A DNA stretch of 15,808 nt from assembly GCA_023418705.1 (NCBI GenBank), contig JAEZYZ010000216.1, positions 1 through 15,808 of the forward strand, written 5' to 3'. The first letter of the stretch is position 1. Every line of letters begins with the position of its first letter. Positions 7,901-14,069 of this stretch are shown here, piece by piece. The notes below the pieces were generated by a model. That model was not told where the DNA came from, searched no databases, and saw nothing but the letters and a program-made list of their open reading frames with translations. Origin of the DNA: Pseudomonadota bacterium. GTDB taxonomy: Bacteria > Myxococcota_A > Polyangia > Polyangiales > Polyangiaceae. Made by a program: the position numbers and the translations under genes.

Positions 7901-10095
7901 GCGGCGCGCGGCGAATGAGCGCGCGCCGCGTCCAGGCGAGCTCGGGCGGGCTCGAAGCGCGCGTAGCGCGCCAAGGCCTCAGCCGCAAACCGCAGAAGGT
8001 CCCCGTCGTCGGGCCGCGCGCTCAGCGCTCGGTCGAGCACTTCGAACCCGTGCTCCGCGCGGTCCAGCGCCTCCAGCGCGTGGAAGAGCGAGATCGCCGG
8101 CGCGGCGGCCCGGCGCACGAAGCGCTCTGCGCGTTCGGTCAAAAAGCCGAGCGCTTGTTCGGATTGGCCGCGCACCAGCGCCGCGCGAAAGTAGGCCTGC
8201 GCCCATTGCTCGTTGGTGGGCTCGACGCAGGCCGCCAGGCGATAGAGATCGAGGGCGCGGTCGAAGCGTAGGCGCGACCACTCGCAGTGAGCGAGGTTGC
8301 CGACGGGAGCTGCGCGTTCCCGCAGTTGCCGCGCGACCTGGCGCAGGCGGCGCGACGTGGCTTCCACGCAGCGAGCGTCCTCGATGTGTTCCTGCGCCAG
8401 CAACTCTTGGAAGACGGGGTGCGCCTTGGGATCGGCGCAGATCGCCGCCAGGCGCTCGGCGACCTGGCGCGAGGGCGCTGTTTGACGCAACACGCCGATC
8501 AAGGACAAGAGCCAGGTGGGTTCGTTCGGATAGCGCTCGAGACCGCGTTCGATGGCCGCTTGGAGCCCGAGCCAGTTCGAATCATAGGCGGCGATCGCGC
8601 GCCGCACGAGCAAGGTCAACCGGTGGTCCGGAGCCTCTGCCTCGAGCCTGGTCAGGAGCGTGCTCGCCCGCGAGCGATCGTGGGCTTCGAGCGCCGCCTC
8701 CACGGAGTCCGCAAGATCGTAGAGCTCCGTGTCCTGGAAGCGAATGCCTTCGAGCAACGCGGCGTGCGCCTTGGGGACCAGCGCGAACCCCCGCGGGCCG
8801 TGGGCCTTGAAGGCGTCCAGAAAGGCTTCAGCCTCGGCCTCCATCGTTGCAGGGACGAAGGGGTCCCGAATATAGAGGGTGCCACGCCGTTCGTCGTAGC
8901 CGATGACCGCTTGCGCGTGCGCCGAGACGACGTGCACGGTGTCCAAGATGAAGGGCACGCGGCGGTCGAGCAGCGCGCGGGCGGTCTCCCACGTAGCGGT
9001 GAACTCCCGCGTGACCCAGCCGTTTTGCTCTGCCCATTGCCGCTCCGCGTGGGCGCGCGTGCCGTCGTAGCAAATGCGATCGGCGAGCTCGAGCTGGTCG
9101 ACGCTCTGGTTCCAGTACCGGGCCAGCGTGGTGAGGGTGGCTGGCACGCAGGTCAGGTGGTGCTGGCGCACGAAGCCGACCTCCAAGAGCACGCGCGCGC
9201 CGCTACGACGGGCCGCTATCCTGTCCGCCAGCTTCGAGAAGAAGGGGGTGTCTGCCGCCCGCGCCTGCGCGATCGCGCGGCGCGTGTCCCCCAGGTGATA
9301 GGCAGCGTCCGAGCGCAGGGACGCGAACCGCTGGCCGAGCTCCGCATCGGCAAGGGGGAGCAGCGCCTGCGCGCGGTCGACGGCAGGATCGACCGCGGCG
9401 TACCTCCCGAGCTCGAGCTGAAGGCGCGCGGCTTCTAGGTAAAGAGCTCCGCACTCCATCTTGGCGGCCGCTTGCAGCAGGAGGTCGACCGCCTCATCGA
9501 AGCGGCCGTGCAGCTGGAGCAGCGCAGCGAGGGCCTGGACGGAAGGGCGGTGCCCGGGGTCAGACTGCACGGCGGCCTGTGCGAGCTCCAAGGCTTCGTC
9601 ATAGCGATCTTGTGCCGACAGCCAGCTCACGCGGAGCGCTCGCGTGTACGGCTGGTTCGGCTCGAGCGCATCCGCCCGGGTCAGCCACTGCTGTGCAACG
9701 GCGAAATCCCGGAACGCGATGAACACCATGGCCTTGAGCCAACACAGATCGGCGAGCGCGCCGGCCGCCGTGTCCGCTGGGGGCTCGTACTTTTGCAGCC
9801 ACTCCCACGTCGCGAGCGGTCCCCGCAGCTCGAACCATTCCGTCCCCGCCCAAAAGCGCGCTTCGGCGGATTGAGGCTCCCGCCGGTACGCTTTGAGCGC
9901 GCACTTTCGACCGATCAGGGGCGCTCCCAGATGGCGCGCCAGGCGGCTCGCCGTGCAGAGCGCCGGCACGGACTCCCAAGTTTCGAACGCCCCGCCCCGC
10001 TGGGCCAGCGCATGCGCCTGCATGAAGAGCGCCGCGTCGCAGAGCTCCCCGATCCGCGCGAGCGTGCCCGCGTCGGGTTCGACCATGGGAATCAT
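4993..10095 (-). CDS. Giant TPR protein with embedded C39-like cysteine peptidase domain and C-terminal membrane anchor
   Basis: 1,700 residues, no signal peptide. Residues about 75-290 form tetratricopeptide repeats. Residues about 303-445 form a papain-like C39 domain: QHHLTCVPATL supplies candidate oxyanion Gln311 and nucleophile Cys316, SAHAQAVIGYD supplies His393, and LYIRDP supplies Asp411, in the usual order and context (H-x-x-x-V-x-G-Y-D...D-P). From about 450 to 1480 come roughly two dozen more TPR units (for example ALDAVQRAIELEPSNAEAW, ARQAFRRALEIAP). A helical region follows (about 1480-1655), then two membrane helices (about 1660-1675 and 1679-1694) and a short basic tail. C39 domains usually cut Gly-Gly leaders inside ABC exporters; no exporter domain or leader peptide gene is here, so the substrate is unknown and it might be a binding module. 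Start ATG 10095; Met4 at 10086 is an alternative, both with weak ribosome sites. It lies 74 bp downstream of the aldo/keto reductase gene, possibly one transcript. Confidence 0.9.
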   Translation of the reverse strand: MIPMVEPDAGTLARIGELCDAALFMQAHALAQRGGAFETWESVPALCTASRLARHLGAPLIGRKCALKAYRREPQSAEARFWAGTEWFELRGPLATWEWLQKYEPPADTAAGALADLCWLKAMVFIAFRDFAVAQQWLTRADALEPNQPYTRALRVSWLSAQDRYDEALELAQAAVQSDPGHRPSVQALAALLQLHGRFDEAVDLLLQAAAKMECGALYLEAARLQLELGRYAAVDPAVDRAQALLPLADAELGQRFASLRSDAAYHLGDTRRAIAQARAADTPFFSKLADRIAARRSGARVLLEVGFVRQHHLTCVPATLTTLARYWNQSVDQLELADRICYDGTRAHAERQWAEQNGWVTREFTATWETARALLDRRVPFILDTVHVVSAHAQAVIGYDERRGTLYIRDPFVPATMEAEAEAFLDAFKAHGPRGFALVPKAHAALLEGIRFQDTELYDLADSVEAALEAHDRSRASTLLTRLEAEAPDHRLTLLVRRAIAAYDSNWLGLQAAIERGLERYPNEPTWLLSLIGVLRQTAPSRQVAERLAAICADPKAHPVFQELLAQEHIEDARCVEATSRRLRQVARQLRERAAPVGNLAHCEWSRLRFDRALDLYRLAACVEPTNEQWAQAYFRAALVRGQSEQALGFLTERAERFVRRAAAPAISLFHALEALDRAEHGFEVLDRALSARPDDGDLLRFAAEALARYARFEPARARLDAARAHSPRAAWLRSAATIAVCAGEHQRALELTREILEAEPLAIDAHRSLAARLTAIHGPGRALEHLTEVSARFPENAALLELRIEWLKDEEPREIERALRALLALQPENAWAQRELALTLARLGRFPEAQAACEAALALAPHEVQGTLTQARVQELSGRFDLAKAAYQAALELTADSALAISSLVEMAADADESLSLLQNIERRVTEASTSGDGILAWYHAARRHLEPSALGARLTALRERRADCWTVWLCSAQHLRGLQAEAAVPIAEEAVERFPLLPALWLELSRCQGAAGNAAAELAAAERAVTIAPHYVAATLALAETLGRQHSQEQALATLTRGLHFEPASTELLLARADLLWRLAQRDEALDAVQRAIELEPSNAEAWRRIATWNHSDAFDAVEMVARLAARRPWDPQMLLRLAELQVTADPSAALGSIDKAIELDPSSIEAHDLRAEIAARLGHRAVALAACRPAHFGDTPPVPLRGREAWISAAFGDVASAMTQMKQILRERPDYAWGHRELAEWADDAGEQQTALEAAQALVRLDPTSAMAHGYLGQALAALDKPGEARQAFRRALEIAPTYRFAADRYLSLLAGAKEFERAERALRRIARHAEPYDAAYFECRLAGQQGQTRRAEAAARAAFTTPDVPAPIIEAITHELGAARAEAILRPLIFNSDAKHAELVQAGLAYAELAQGWARCTFALGERPSRTELQKLQRRSGAAAEAVMHRMLDDWGERGRVGRALWFLLRHWSFIRQSDLLWGGMSFVFANANWVLTTVLWMRGHERRRAQPWMLLNLAVNLRALGRFQAAGDVSRTALSLPPDHASPCHLTYLALDAVRAGQIERAEVLLFDAGRQKLNDFFGGLHDLATSIVALHRAPAEERSEASVWAFAALQKAQPPILRRLMSLEGAYWRQLARIVGRESDTPSALLRGHLDTAVGLLIVLVVVLVVAAGRPTVLIACVLWGLVIRALSSRVRA

Positions 10096-10169
10096 GGTAC
10101 CGCGTATCGACGCCGGGAGACGTCAATTGCGGAGAATGTGGCACGCGGAGCTCGGGCGAGCGGCCGCGC

Positions 10170-11030
10170 TCAGCCTCCCGCGACCCGATCCAGCTGGCGC
10201 ATCTCTTCCTTGGAGAGCCGCAGGTCGCGCGCGCCGAGGTTGTCCCGGAGGTGGTCGGGGGAGGAGGTACCGGGGATCGGCAGCATCACGGGCGAGCGCT
10301 GCAAGAGCCAAGCGAGCGCGACTTGCCCCGGCTTCGCCTGCCGGCGCTGGGCGATCTCCGACACCGCGCTGTCTGGTCGCGCCAGGTCGCCCGTAGCGAG
10401 CGGGTACCACGGAATGAAACCGATGCCGGCGCGTTCGCAGGCGTTCAGGACGGGCTCGTGGGCGCGATCGGTCAGGTTGAAGCGGTTTTGCACGGTGGCG
10501 ATGTCGACGATCTTCCGCGCCCGCTCGAGCTCGGCCACGCTGACATTGCTGAGGCCGACCTGGCGGATCTTGCCCTCCTTCTTCAGGTCGGCGAGCGTCC
10601 CCACCTGATCTTCGAAGGGCACCTCCGGATCGGGGGCGTGCAACTGATAGAGCAGGATCGAGTCGAGCTTCAAGCGACGCAGGCTGCCTTCGAGCGCGTC
10701 GCGAAGGTGCTCGGGCCGTCCGCAGCGGTTCCACTCGCCGGGTCCCGGCCGCACGAGGCCGCCCTTGGTGGCGATCACCAGGTGCTTCGGGTACGGAGCG
10801 AGGGCTTCGCCGATCAGCCGCTCGGACACATTGGGGCCATAGGAGTCGGCGGTATCGATGAGATCGATGCCGAGCTCGACCACCAACCGGAGCAGGCGCT
10901 TGGCCGCGTCCGGGTCGGGCGGCTCGCCCCAGACGCCTTCGCCAGTGATGCGCATGGCGCCGAAACCCAGGCGGTGGACCGAGAGCTCACCGCCGATGCG
11001 AAACGTGGGGGATGGCTGAGGATCGTTCAC
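10170..11030 (-). CDS. Aldo/keto reductase, YdbC/PdxI-like
   Basis: 286 residues from GTG 11030. The open frame continues 132 codons further upstream, but that part is not AKR-like; the family start (FRIGGELSVHRLGFGAMRI) sits right after the GTG. The AKR catalytic tetrad is complete: Asp59 and Tyr64 in IDTADSYGPN, Lys89 in VIATKGG, His131 in YQLHAPD. NADPH-binding features follow: GLSNVSV (159-165), QNRFN (181-185), and PGTSS (253-257) before the final helix. From memory, length and the ALAWLLQRSP...IPGTSS ending match E. coli YdbC (PdxI, pyridoxal reductase), so reduction of pyridoxal or another aldehyde with NADPH in the cytoplasm is plausible, though AKR substrates are hard to predict. It may be co-transcribed with the TPR gene downstream. 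A fragment of this gene is duplicated at 12671-12728. Confidence 0.93.
   Translation of the reverse strand: MNDPQPSPTFRIGGELSVHRLGFGAMRITGEGVWGEPPDPDAAKRLLRLVVELGIDLIDTADSYGPNVSERLIGEALAPYPKHLVIATKGGLVRPGPGEWNRCGRPEHLRDALEGSLRRLKLDSILLYQLHAPDPEVPFEDQVGTLADLKKEGKIRQVGLSNVSVAELERARKIVDIATVQNRFNLTDRAHEPVLNACERAGIGFIPWYPLATGDLARPDSAVSEIAQRRQAKPGQVALAWLLQRSPVMLPIPGTSSPDHLRDNLGARDLRLSKEEMRQLDRVAGG
10767..10800. repeat. 34-bp direct repeat, copy A (inside the aldo/keto reductase gene)
   Basis: This stretch, encoding APYPKHLVIAT on the minus strand, is identical over 34 bases and in the same orientation to 12671-12704, 1,904 bp away. The two copies flank the 5' half of the reductase gene and the whole beta-rich lipoprotein gene. 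Confidence 0.95.
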
Positions 11031-11200
11031 GTGCCCACCATGGGTCCGTTTCGGCTCGGGCGCCAAGGGCTCAACCTCGCTAGCCCCCGGCTCGCGAACG
11101 TCATTTCTGGGTCGAGGGGGCCAACGAGGGGTCTCCACATGTCCTGCGGCGGGGGAGAATGTGCTCCTCGGGGCGTAGGGAACCCGGCAGCGCACGGCGC

Positions 11201-11207
11201 GGAGGGG
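11201..11207 (+). promoter_or_regulatory. Ribosome binding site deciding the start of the beta-rich lipoprotein
   Basis: GGAGGGG ends 5 nt before ATG 11213 (GGAGG core 7 nt away). This is the best ribosome site near the gene and favours 11213 over the in-frame ATG at 11159. Confidence 0.6.
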
Positions 11208-11212
11208 CACGA

Positions 11213-12649
11213 ATGGTTGCTTGCGAAAAGAATGGGAAACAGCAGACCCTGGCCCGATCAGGGCACCACACCTTCGAGCATGGGGCGGCCGAGCCCTGCC
11301 GAAGCAGGCGGGGCTCGGCAAGAGCCGTCCTGCTGCTCGCGGCCTGTTGCTTGCAGTGGGCCTGCGGGGCAGGTGAAGAGGGCGGCGGTTCGACACCCTC
11401 GCCGCCGGCCCTGAACGAGGATCCAACCCAGGACTACACGACCTTCGAGGTAGAGTGGGCGGACGACGCCTTCGTCTTGGACGACCTGTCGGAGGTCCAG
11501 GGCGCGTTGCTTGCCGCGGACTACGAGGCGGGTGAGCTGGTGTTTTCGCCGGAGCTGGCCGGTCTGGCGGAGCTTCAGGTCGACAGGGTGGGCTTGATCG
11601 GCGGCGTGGGATTCTTCCGCGTGATCGCGCGCGAGTCGGTCGACGCGGGCGAGCTGATCCGGGTGGAGGAGGTGCCGCTCACCGAGGTGATCGAGAACGG
11701 TACCATCGCCTGGCGGCGCAGCTTTCTATCGGCGGAAGAGGACGCCAAGCTCGGGTTGGGCATCGACGAAGACCAGGTCGACACCGTTCGGAGCTTGAAG
11801 CAGCCGCTCGGCACGTTCGAACCCGGTAAGCTGACGTATTCGGGAAAAATCTCGGGCTTCGACGTCGACTTCAGCCTCACCAAGCAGAGCGCCGGGCTCG
11901 ACCTTTCTCTTTCCACCAAATACAAGGCAGCCAACGCCGTCGCCAGCGCGGCGGTCAAGGGGACTGTGTATGGCCTGACCAACGAAACCAGCATCGTGGT
12001 CGAGGGGCACTCGCTCAAATATTTCACGGTCAAGTTCCTGGACGTCGAAGGGGACCTGGAAATCGAAGCGGGTGGCGTCGAGTTCGGCCTCGCTGATCTG
12101 AAGCTCCAAGTTCCGGCGCGTCTCGCCCTGCCGGTCGTGATCGGCGGCATCCCGTTCTACGTCGAGGTGGGAGGGAGCGCCGAGTGGAGCTCGACGTTGA
12201 CCACGAACACCAGCGCGATCTTCAAGGGGAAGACGCGGTACAAGGGCGGCGTTGGCGTGCGCGTCAACGAGGGCGATGTTCGGCTCTTGGCAACCTTCGT
12301 GAACTCGGAGGTGGAGCTGGGAGAACGCGAGCACGTGGGCACGGTCACGGCGGGGATGGGGTTTCTGATGAACTTTCCCGAGCTGCGCGTCGGCGTCGGC
12401 CCCCGCAAGGTCGCCGAGGCGAGCGCCACCTTCAGGTTCAAATCCGAGGCGGTGTCGAACTTTCTCATTGAATACGGCGCGGCCGGCGGGGTGCCGGTGA
12501 TCACCGGCAACTGTCTTAGCTCGCGCGTCAACTTCGGCGCCACGCTCTCCCAAGGCTTCACGTTCGTGGGGGTGACCTTGTCGGAGAAGGAACAGACCCT
12601 CTTCTCGAAGCTCGGAGCCGAAAAGAAGAGCGGAGAGGCCTGCGAGTAG
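11213..12649 (+). CDS. Large beta-rich lipoprotein, function unknown
   Basis: 478 residues from ATG 11213. The N-terminus is unusually long (about 35 residues, with CRSRRGSAR) before the hydrophobic core VLLLAAC; Leu42-Ala-Ala-Cys45 is a good lipobox. A Gly/Ser/Pro-rich linker (about 52-70) leads to an acidic domain (about 75-165) and then a long series of alternating hydrophobic/polar beta strands (about 200-460; for example GFDVDFSLTKQSAGLDLSLS, FYVEVGGSAEWSSTL, GVGVRVNEGDVRLLATF). No catalytic motif is seen. Only two cysteines lie in the mature body near the end (GNC and EACE), which could pair. The fold suggests a surface or periplasmic beta-sandwich or beta-solenoid. It is transcribed divergently from the reductase across 182 bp, in which I see no clear promoter. 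It is flanked by two copies of a 34-bp direct repeat, consistent with insertion or duplication of this segment. Confidence 0.8.
   Translation: MVACEKNGKQQTLARSGHHTFEHGAAEPCRSRRGSARAVLLLAACCLQWACGAGEEGGGSTPSPPALNEDPTQDYTTFEVEWADDAFVLDDLSEVQGALLAADYEAGELVFSPELAGLAELQVDRVGLIGGVGFFRVIARESVDAGELIRVEEVPLTEVIENGTIAWRRSFLSAEEDAKLGLGIDEDQVDTVRSLKQPLGTFEPGKLTYSGKISGFDVDFSLTKQSAGLDLSLSTKYKAANAVASAAVKGTVYGLTNETSIVVEGHSLKYFTVKFLDVEGDLEIEAGGVEFGLADLKLQVPARLALPVVIGGIPFYVEVGGSAEWSSTLTTNTSAIFKGKTRYKGGVGVRVNEGDVRLLATFVNSEVELGEREHVGTVTAGMGFLMNFPELRVGVGPRKVAEASATFRFKSEAVSNFLIEYGAAGGVPVITGNCLSSRVNFGATLSQGFTFVGVTLSEKEQTLFSKLGAEKKSGEACE
11289..11318 (+). other. Strong stem-loop inside the 5' coding region
   Basis: Left arm 11289-11300 and right arm 11307-11318 pair over 12 positions with a single T/G wobble, closing a 6-nt loop (GAAGCA). 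It begins 76 nt after the chosen start codon, just before the codons for the signal-peptide hydrophobic core. No T-run follows. Confidence 0.75.
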
Positions 12650-12670
12650 CTGGGGCTTTCCGGCGAGTCG

Positions 12671-12728
12671 GGTGGCGATCACCAGGTGCTTCGGGTACGG
12701 AGCGTGGGTTCGCCGATGGCCATCAGCT
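12671..12728 (-). pseudogene. Aldo/keto reductase gene remnant
   Basis: Positions 12671-12704 are identical to 10767-10800 within the intact reductase gene, and 12705-12717 continue the match with two substitutions and one deleted base relative to 10801-10814; weaker similarity runs to about 12728. Read on the minus strand it encodes the segment IGE(frameshift)APYPKHLVIAT, that is, the strand carrying the catalytic Lys, but it is cut just before that Lys. It is a broken copy of a reductase gene, not a gene. It lies in the 203-bp gap between the lipoprotein and the LRR-like gene. Confidence 0.7.
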
Positions 12729-12852
12729 CACTTCCATTCGACCGCCGGGCCCTTGGCCGCCAGCGCCCGGAGAACCGCGGTGTTGCGCGCGCTGTTCGCC
12801 TGCTGCGGCTCGGGACACTGGTCTCTGCGATCTGCAGTACACTCGGATCTGC

Positions 12853-13242
12853 ATGAGCTTGGAAGACGATCGGTTTCGGACGGTCACGACGTATCCCTAT
12901 CTCGGGCAAGTCGCGGGTCTGGTCACCTGCCGTGATCTGAGTGAGCTGCCGGCGACGACCGAGGTCCTTCGGATGATCAAGCCGTACAAGAAGATCGAAC
13001 GATTGGCGGAGCTCACCGAGCTGCGCCACCTCGAGCTCGATCGCCTCGAGGAGGGCTGGGTCGGTATGCTCGGGAGCCTTCCGAAACTCGAGGAGCTTCG
13101 CGTCACGGGCTCCAAGCAGGAAGCGTTCCCCGCATTGCTCCGCAAACCGTTCGTCGCTCTAGGAAACAAGACCGAATCAGACCGAGCAGACGCATTCATT
13201 CGGCGGAGCCTCACCCGGCCTCACCTCAATGGGGCCGGGTGA
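12853..13242 (+). CDS. Small LRR-like protein, function unknown
   Basis: 129 residues from ATG 12853; no good Shine-Dalgarno is visible before it. The central part (about residues 50-88) follows a leucine-rich repeat rhythm: RLAELTELRHLELDRL, then MLGSLPKLEELRVTG. About one and a half repeats are present, far fewer than in a working LRR solenoid, so this may be the start of a once longer protein or a small stand-alone capping piece. The C-terminal 25 residues are polar, without repeat character. It has no signal peptide, so it would be cytoplasmic. The upstream 203 bp are decayed sequence. Its stop codon is part of a 10-bp perfect stem-loop. Codon use is less GC-extreme than its neighbours. 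It could also be a gene fragment. Confidence 0.5.
   Translation: MSLEDDRFRTVTTYPYLGQVAGLVTCRDLSELPATTEVLRMIKPYKKIERLAELTELRHLELDRLEEGWVGMLGSLPKLEELRVTGSKQEAFPALLRKPFVALGNKTESDRADAFIRRSLTRPHLNGAG
13211..13242 (+). terminator. Stem-loop overlapping the end of the LRR-like gene
   Basis: TCACCCGGCC (13211-13220) pairs perfectly with GGCCGGGTGA (13233-13242) around a 12-nt loop; the last three bases are the TGA stop. It lies between convergent genes. No U-tract follows, so it is a terminator-like hairpin rather than a classical intrinsic terminator. Confidence 0.5.
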
Positions 13243-13307
13243 GTATCGAGCTCGCTGATTTAGACGATGACGGCAGTGGCGGGCATCGTCGGAACCCTGC
13301 GAAGCCC

Positions 13308-13790
13308 TCAGGCGCCCCAGAAGACGAGCACGTCTTCCGTGAACGCTCCGCCGAGCTTGATGACGATGGCGCATTCATCGTCGGGGTGCCCGAGCTCGTG
13401 CTGCTGCCATGGCTGCTCGTAGATCACCGTTCCGGACTCGGTCCCGCAGGTGTTCTCCCACTCCACGGTCAGGGGGAAGGCGTTTTCGCCGGGGTCGCTG
13501 CTGAAGTTGGCGATCTGAACGCGGGCGGTGCCGTCGGAGTACATCCACCACTCCGGGAGGAACTGCGGGATGATCGTCGCGCAAGCGTTGGAGCCGAGAC
13601 GGTTGGAGACGTTCGGTCCTTGGATCGGCACGGCGTTCTCCGGTCCGCAGCCCTCGAGCGCCTGCTGACTCGAACCGACCGGGGTCTGTTCGCCGTCGCC
13701 GTACTCGCCCTCGGCGCCCGAGCAGCCCAGCGCGCAAAATGTCGAGAAAATCGAGGCTATAACGAAGGTGCGCGTTGATTGCGAATTCAT
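13308..13790 (-). CDS. Small secreted lipoprotein, function unknown
   Basis: 160 residues from ATG 13790, preceded on the minus strand by AGGAGAG at good spacing; a start 33 bp further upstream (13823) lacks this and would bury the signal peptide. MNSQSTRTF leads into a hydrophobic stretch ending CALGC, a clear lipobox. A Gly/Glu/Ser-rich tether (about 25-45) precedes a compact domain with four cysteines (EGCGPENAVP, SNACATII, ENTCGTESG, DDECAIV), likely two disulfides, and aromatic-rich strands (FLPEWWMYSDGTARVQIANF). I do not recognise the family. The beta pattern could suit a binding domain. The gene is convergent with the LRR-like gene and lies 279 bp downstream of the GH43 gene on the same strand, with dyad elements in between that may serve as its own regulatory region. 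Confidence 0.75.
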   Translation of the reverse strand: MNSQSTRTFVIASIFSTFCALGCSGAEGEYGDGEQTPVGSSQQALEGCGPENAVPIQGPNVSNRLGSNACATIIPQFLPEWWMYSDGTARVQIANFSSDPGENAFPLTVEWENTCGTESGTVIYEQPWQQHELGHPDDECAIVIKLGGAFTEDVLVFWGA

Positions 13791-13852
13791 GATCTCTCCT
13801 GAGTGAAGGTCGGCGAAGCTCAACCGAGGTGTTGGGCTCGACCGGCCGCGAA

Positions 13853-13880
13853 CGAGACCGCTTCCTGGCGAAGGGTCTCG
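13853..13880. other. Stem-loop in the intergenic region
   Basis: CGAGACC (13853-13859) pairs with GGTCTCG (13874-13880), and after one bulged G, CTTC (13861-13864) pairs with GAAG (13870-13873) around a 5-nt loop. It lies 63 bp upstream of the small lipoprotein start and 190 bp past the GH43 stop; it may end GH43 transcripts or act in the leader of the lipoprotein mRNA. No T-run. Confidence 0.5.
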
Positions 13881-13911
13881 CTACGCTTGGAGCGATGATG
13901 GTCCGCGTACC

Positions 13912-13927
13912 TTCACGATAAAGTGAA
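13912..13927. promoter_or_regulatory. Operator-like inverted repeat
   Basis: TTCAC (13912-13916) and GTGAA (13923-13927) flank the AT-rich core GATAAA, standing out in a very GC-rich region. The size and symmetry suit a dimeric HTH regulator upstream of the small lipoprotein gene. Otherwise 13824-14069 shows nothing that I can interpret. Confidence 0.35.
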
Positions 13928-14069
13928 CCAGGGAGCGCACCGCAGCGCGGAGCGCGCTGGTCGGTCGCTCGGATGATGAGGAGGCGCTGCGGGGGCGAGC
14001 TGCGCGGCGGGCAGCTACGACTGCTCGATCACCTCGCGGGGATCAGGTAGGTCATTTCGGCCGCCAGTG

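Noticed and set aside
5128..10608. Long plus-strand open frames (5128-6579, 7165-8271, 8287-9438, 9472-10608) opposite the TPR and reductase genes
   Set aside because: They are antisense shadows: high GC keeps all frames open, their translations are Gly/Arg/Ala-rich with no domain, while the minus strand gives clear TPR, C39 and AKR motifs.
10251..11414. Plus-strand open frame over the reductase gene
   Set aside because: The complete AKR tetrad on the minus strand explains the region.
11031..11426. 132-codon upstream extension of the reductase frame
   Set aside because: Arg/Pro-rich sequence without AKR character; it would overlap the divergent lipoprotein gene, and the family start lies at GTG 11030.
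13239..13778. Plus-strand open frame opposite the small lipoprotein
   Set aside because: The minus strand has a good ribosome site, signal peptide and lipobox; the plus reading is featureless.
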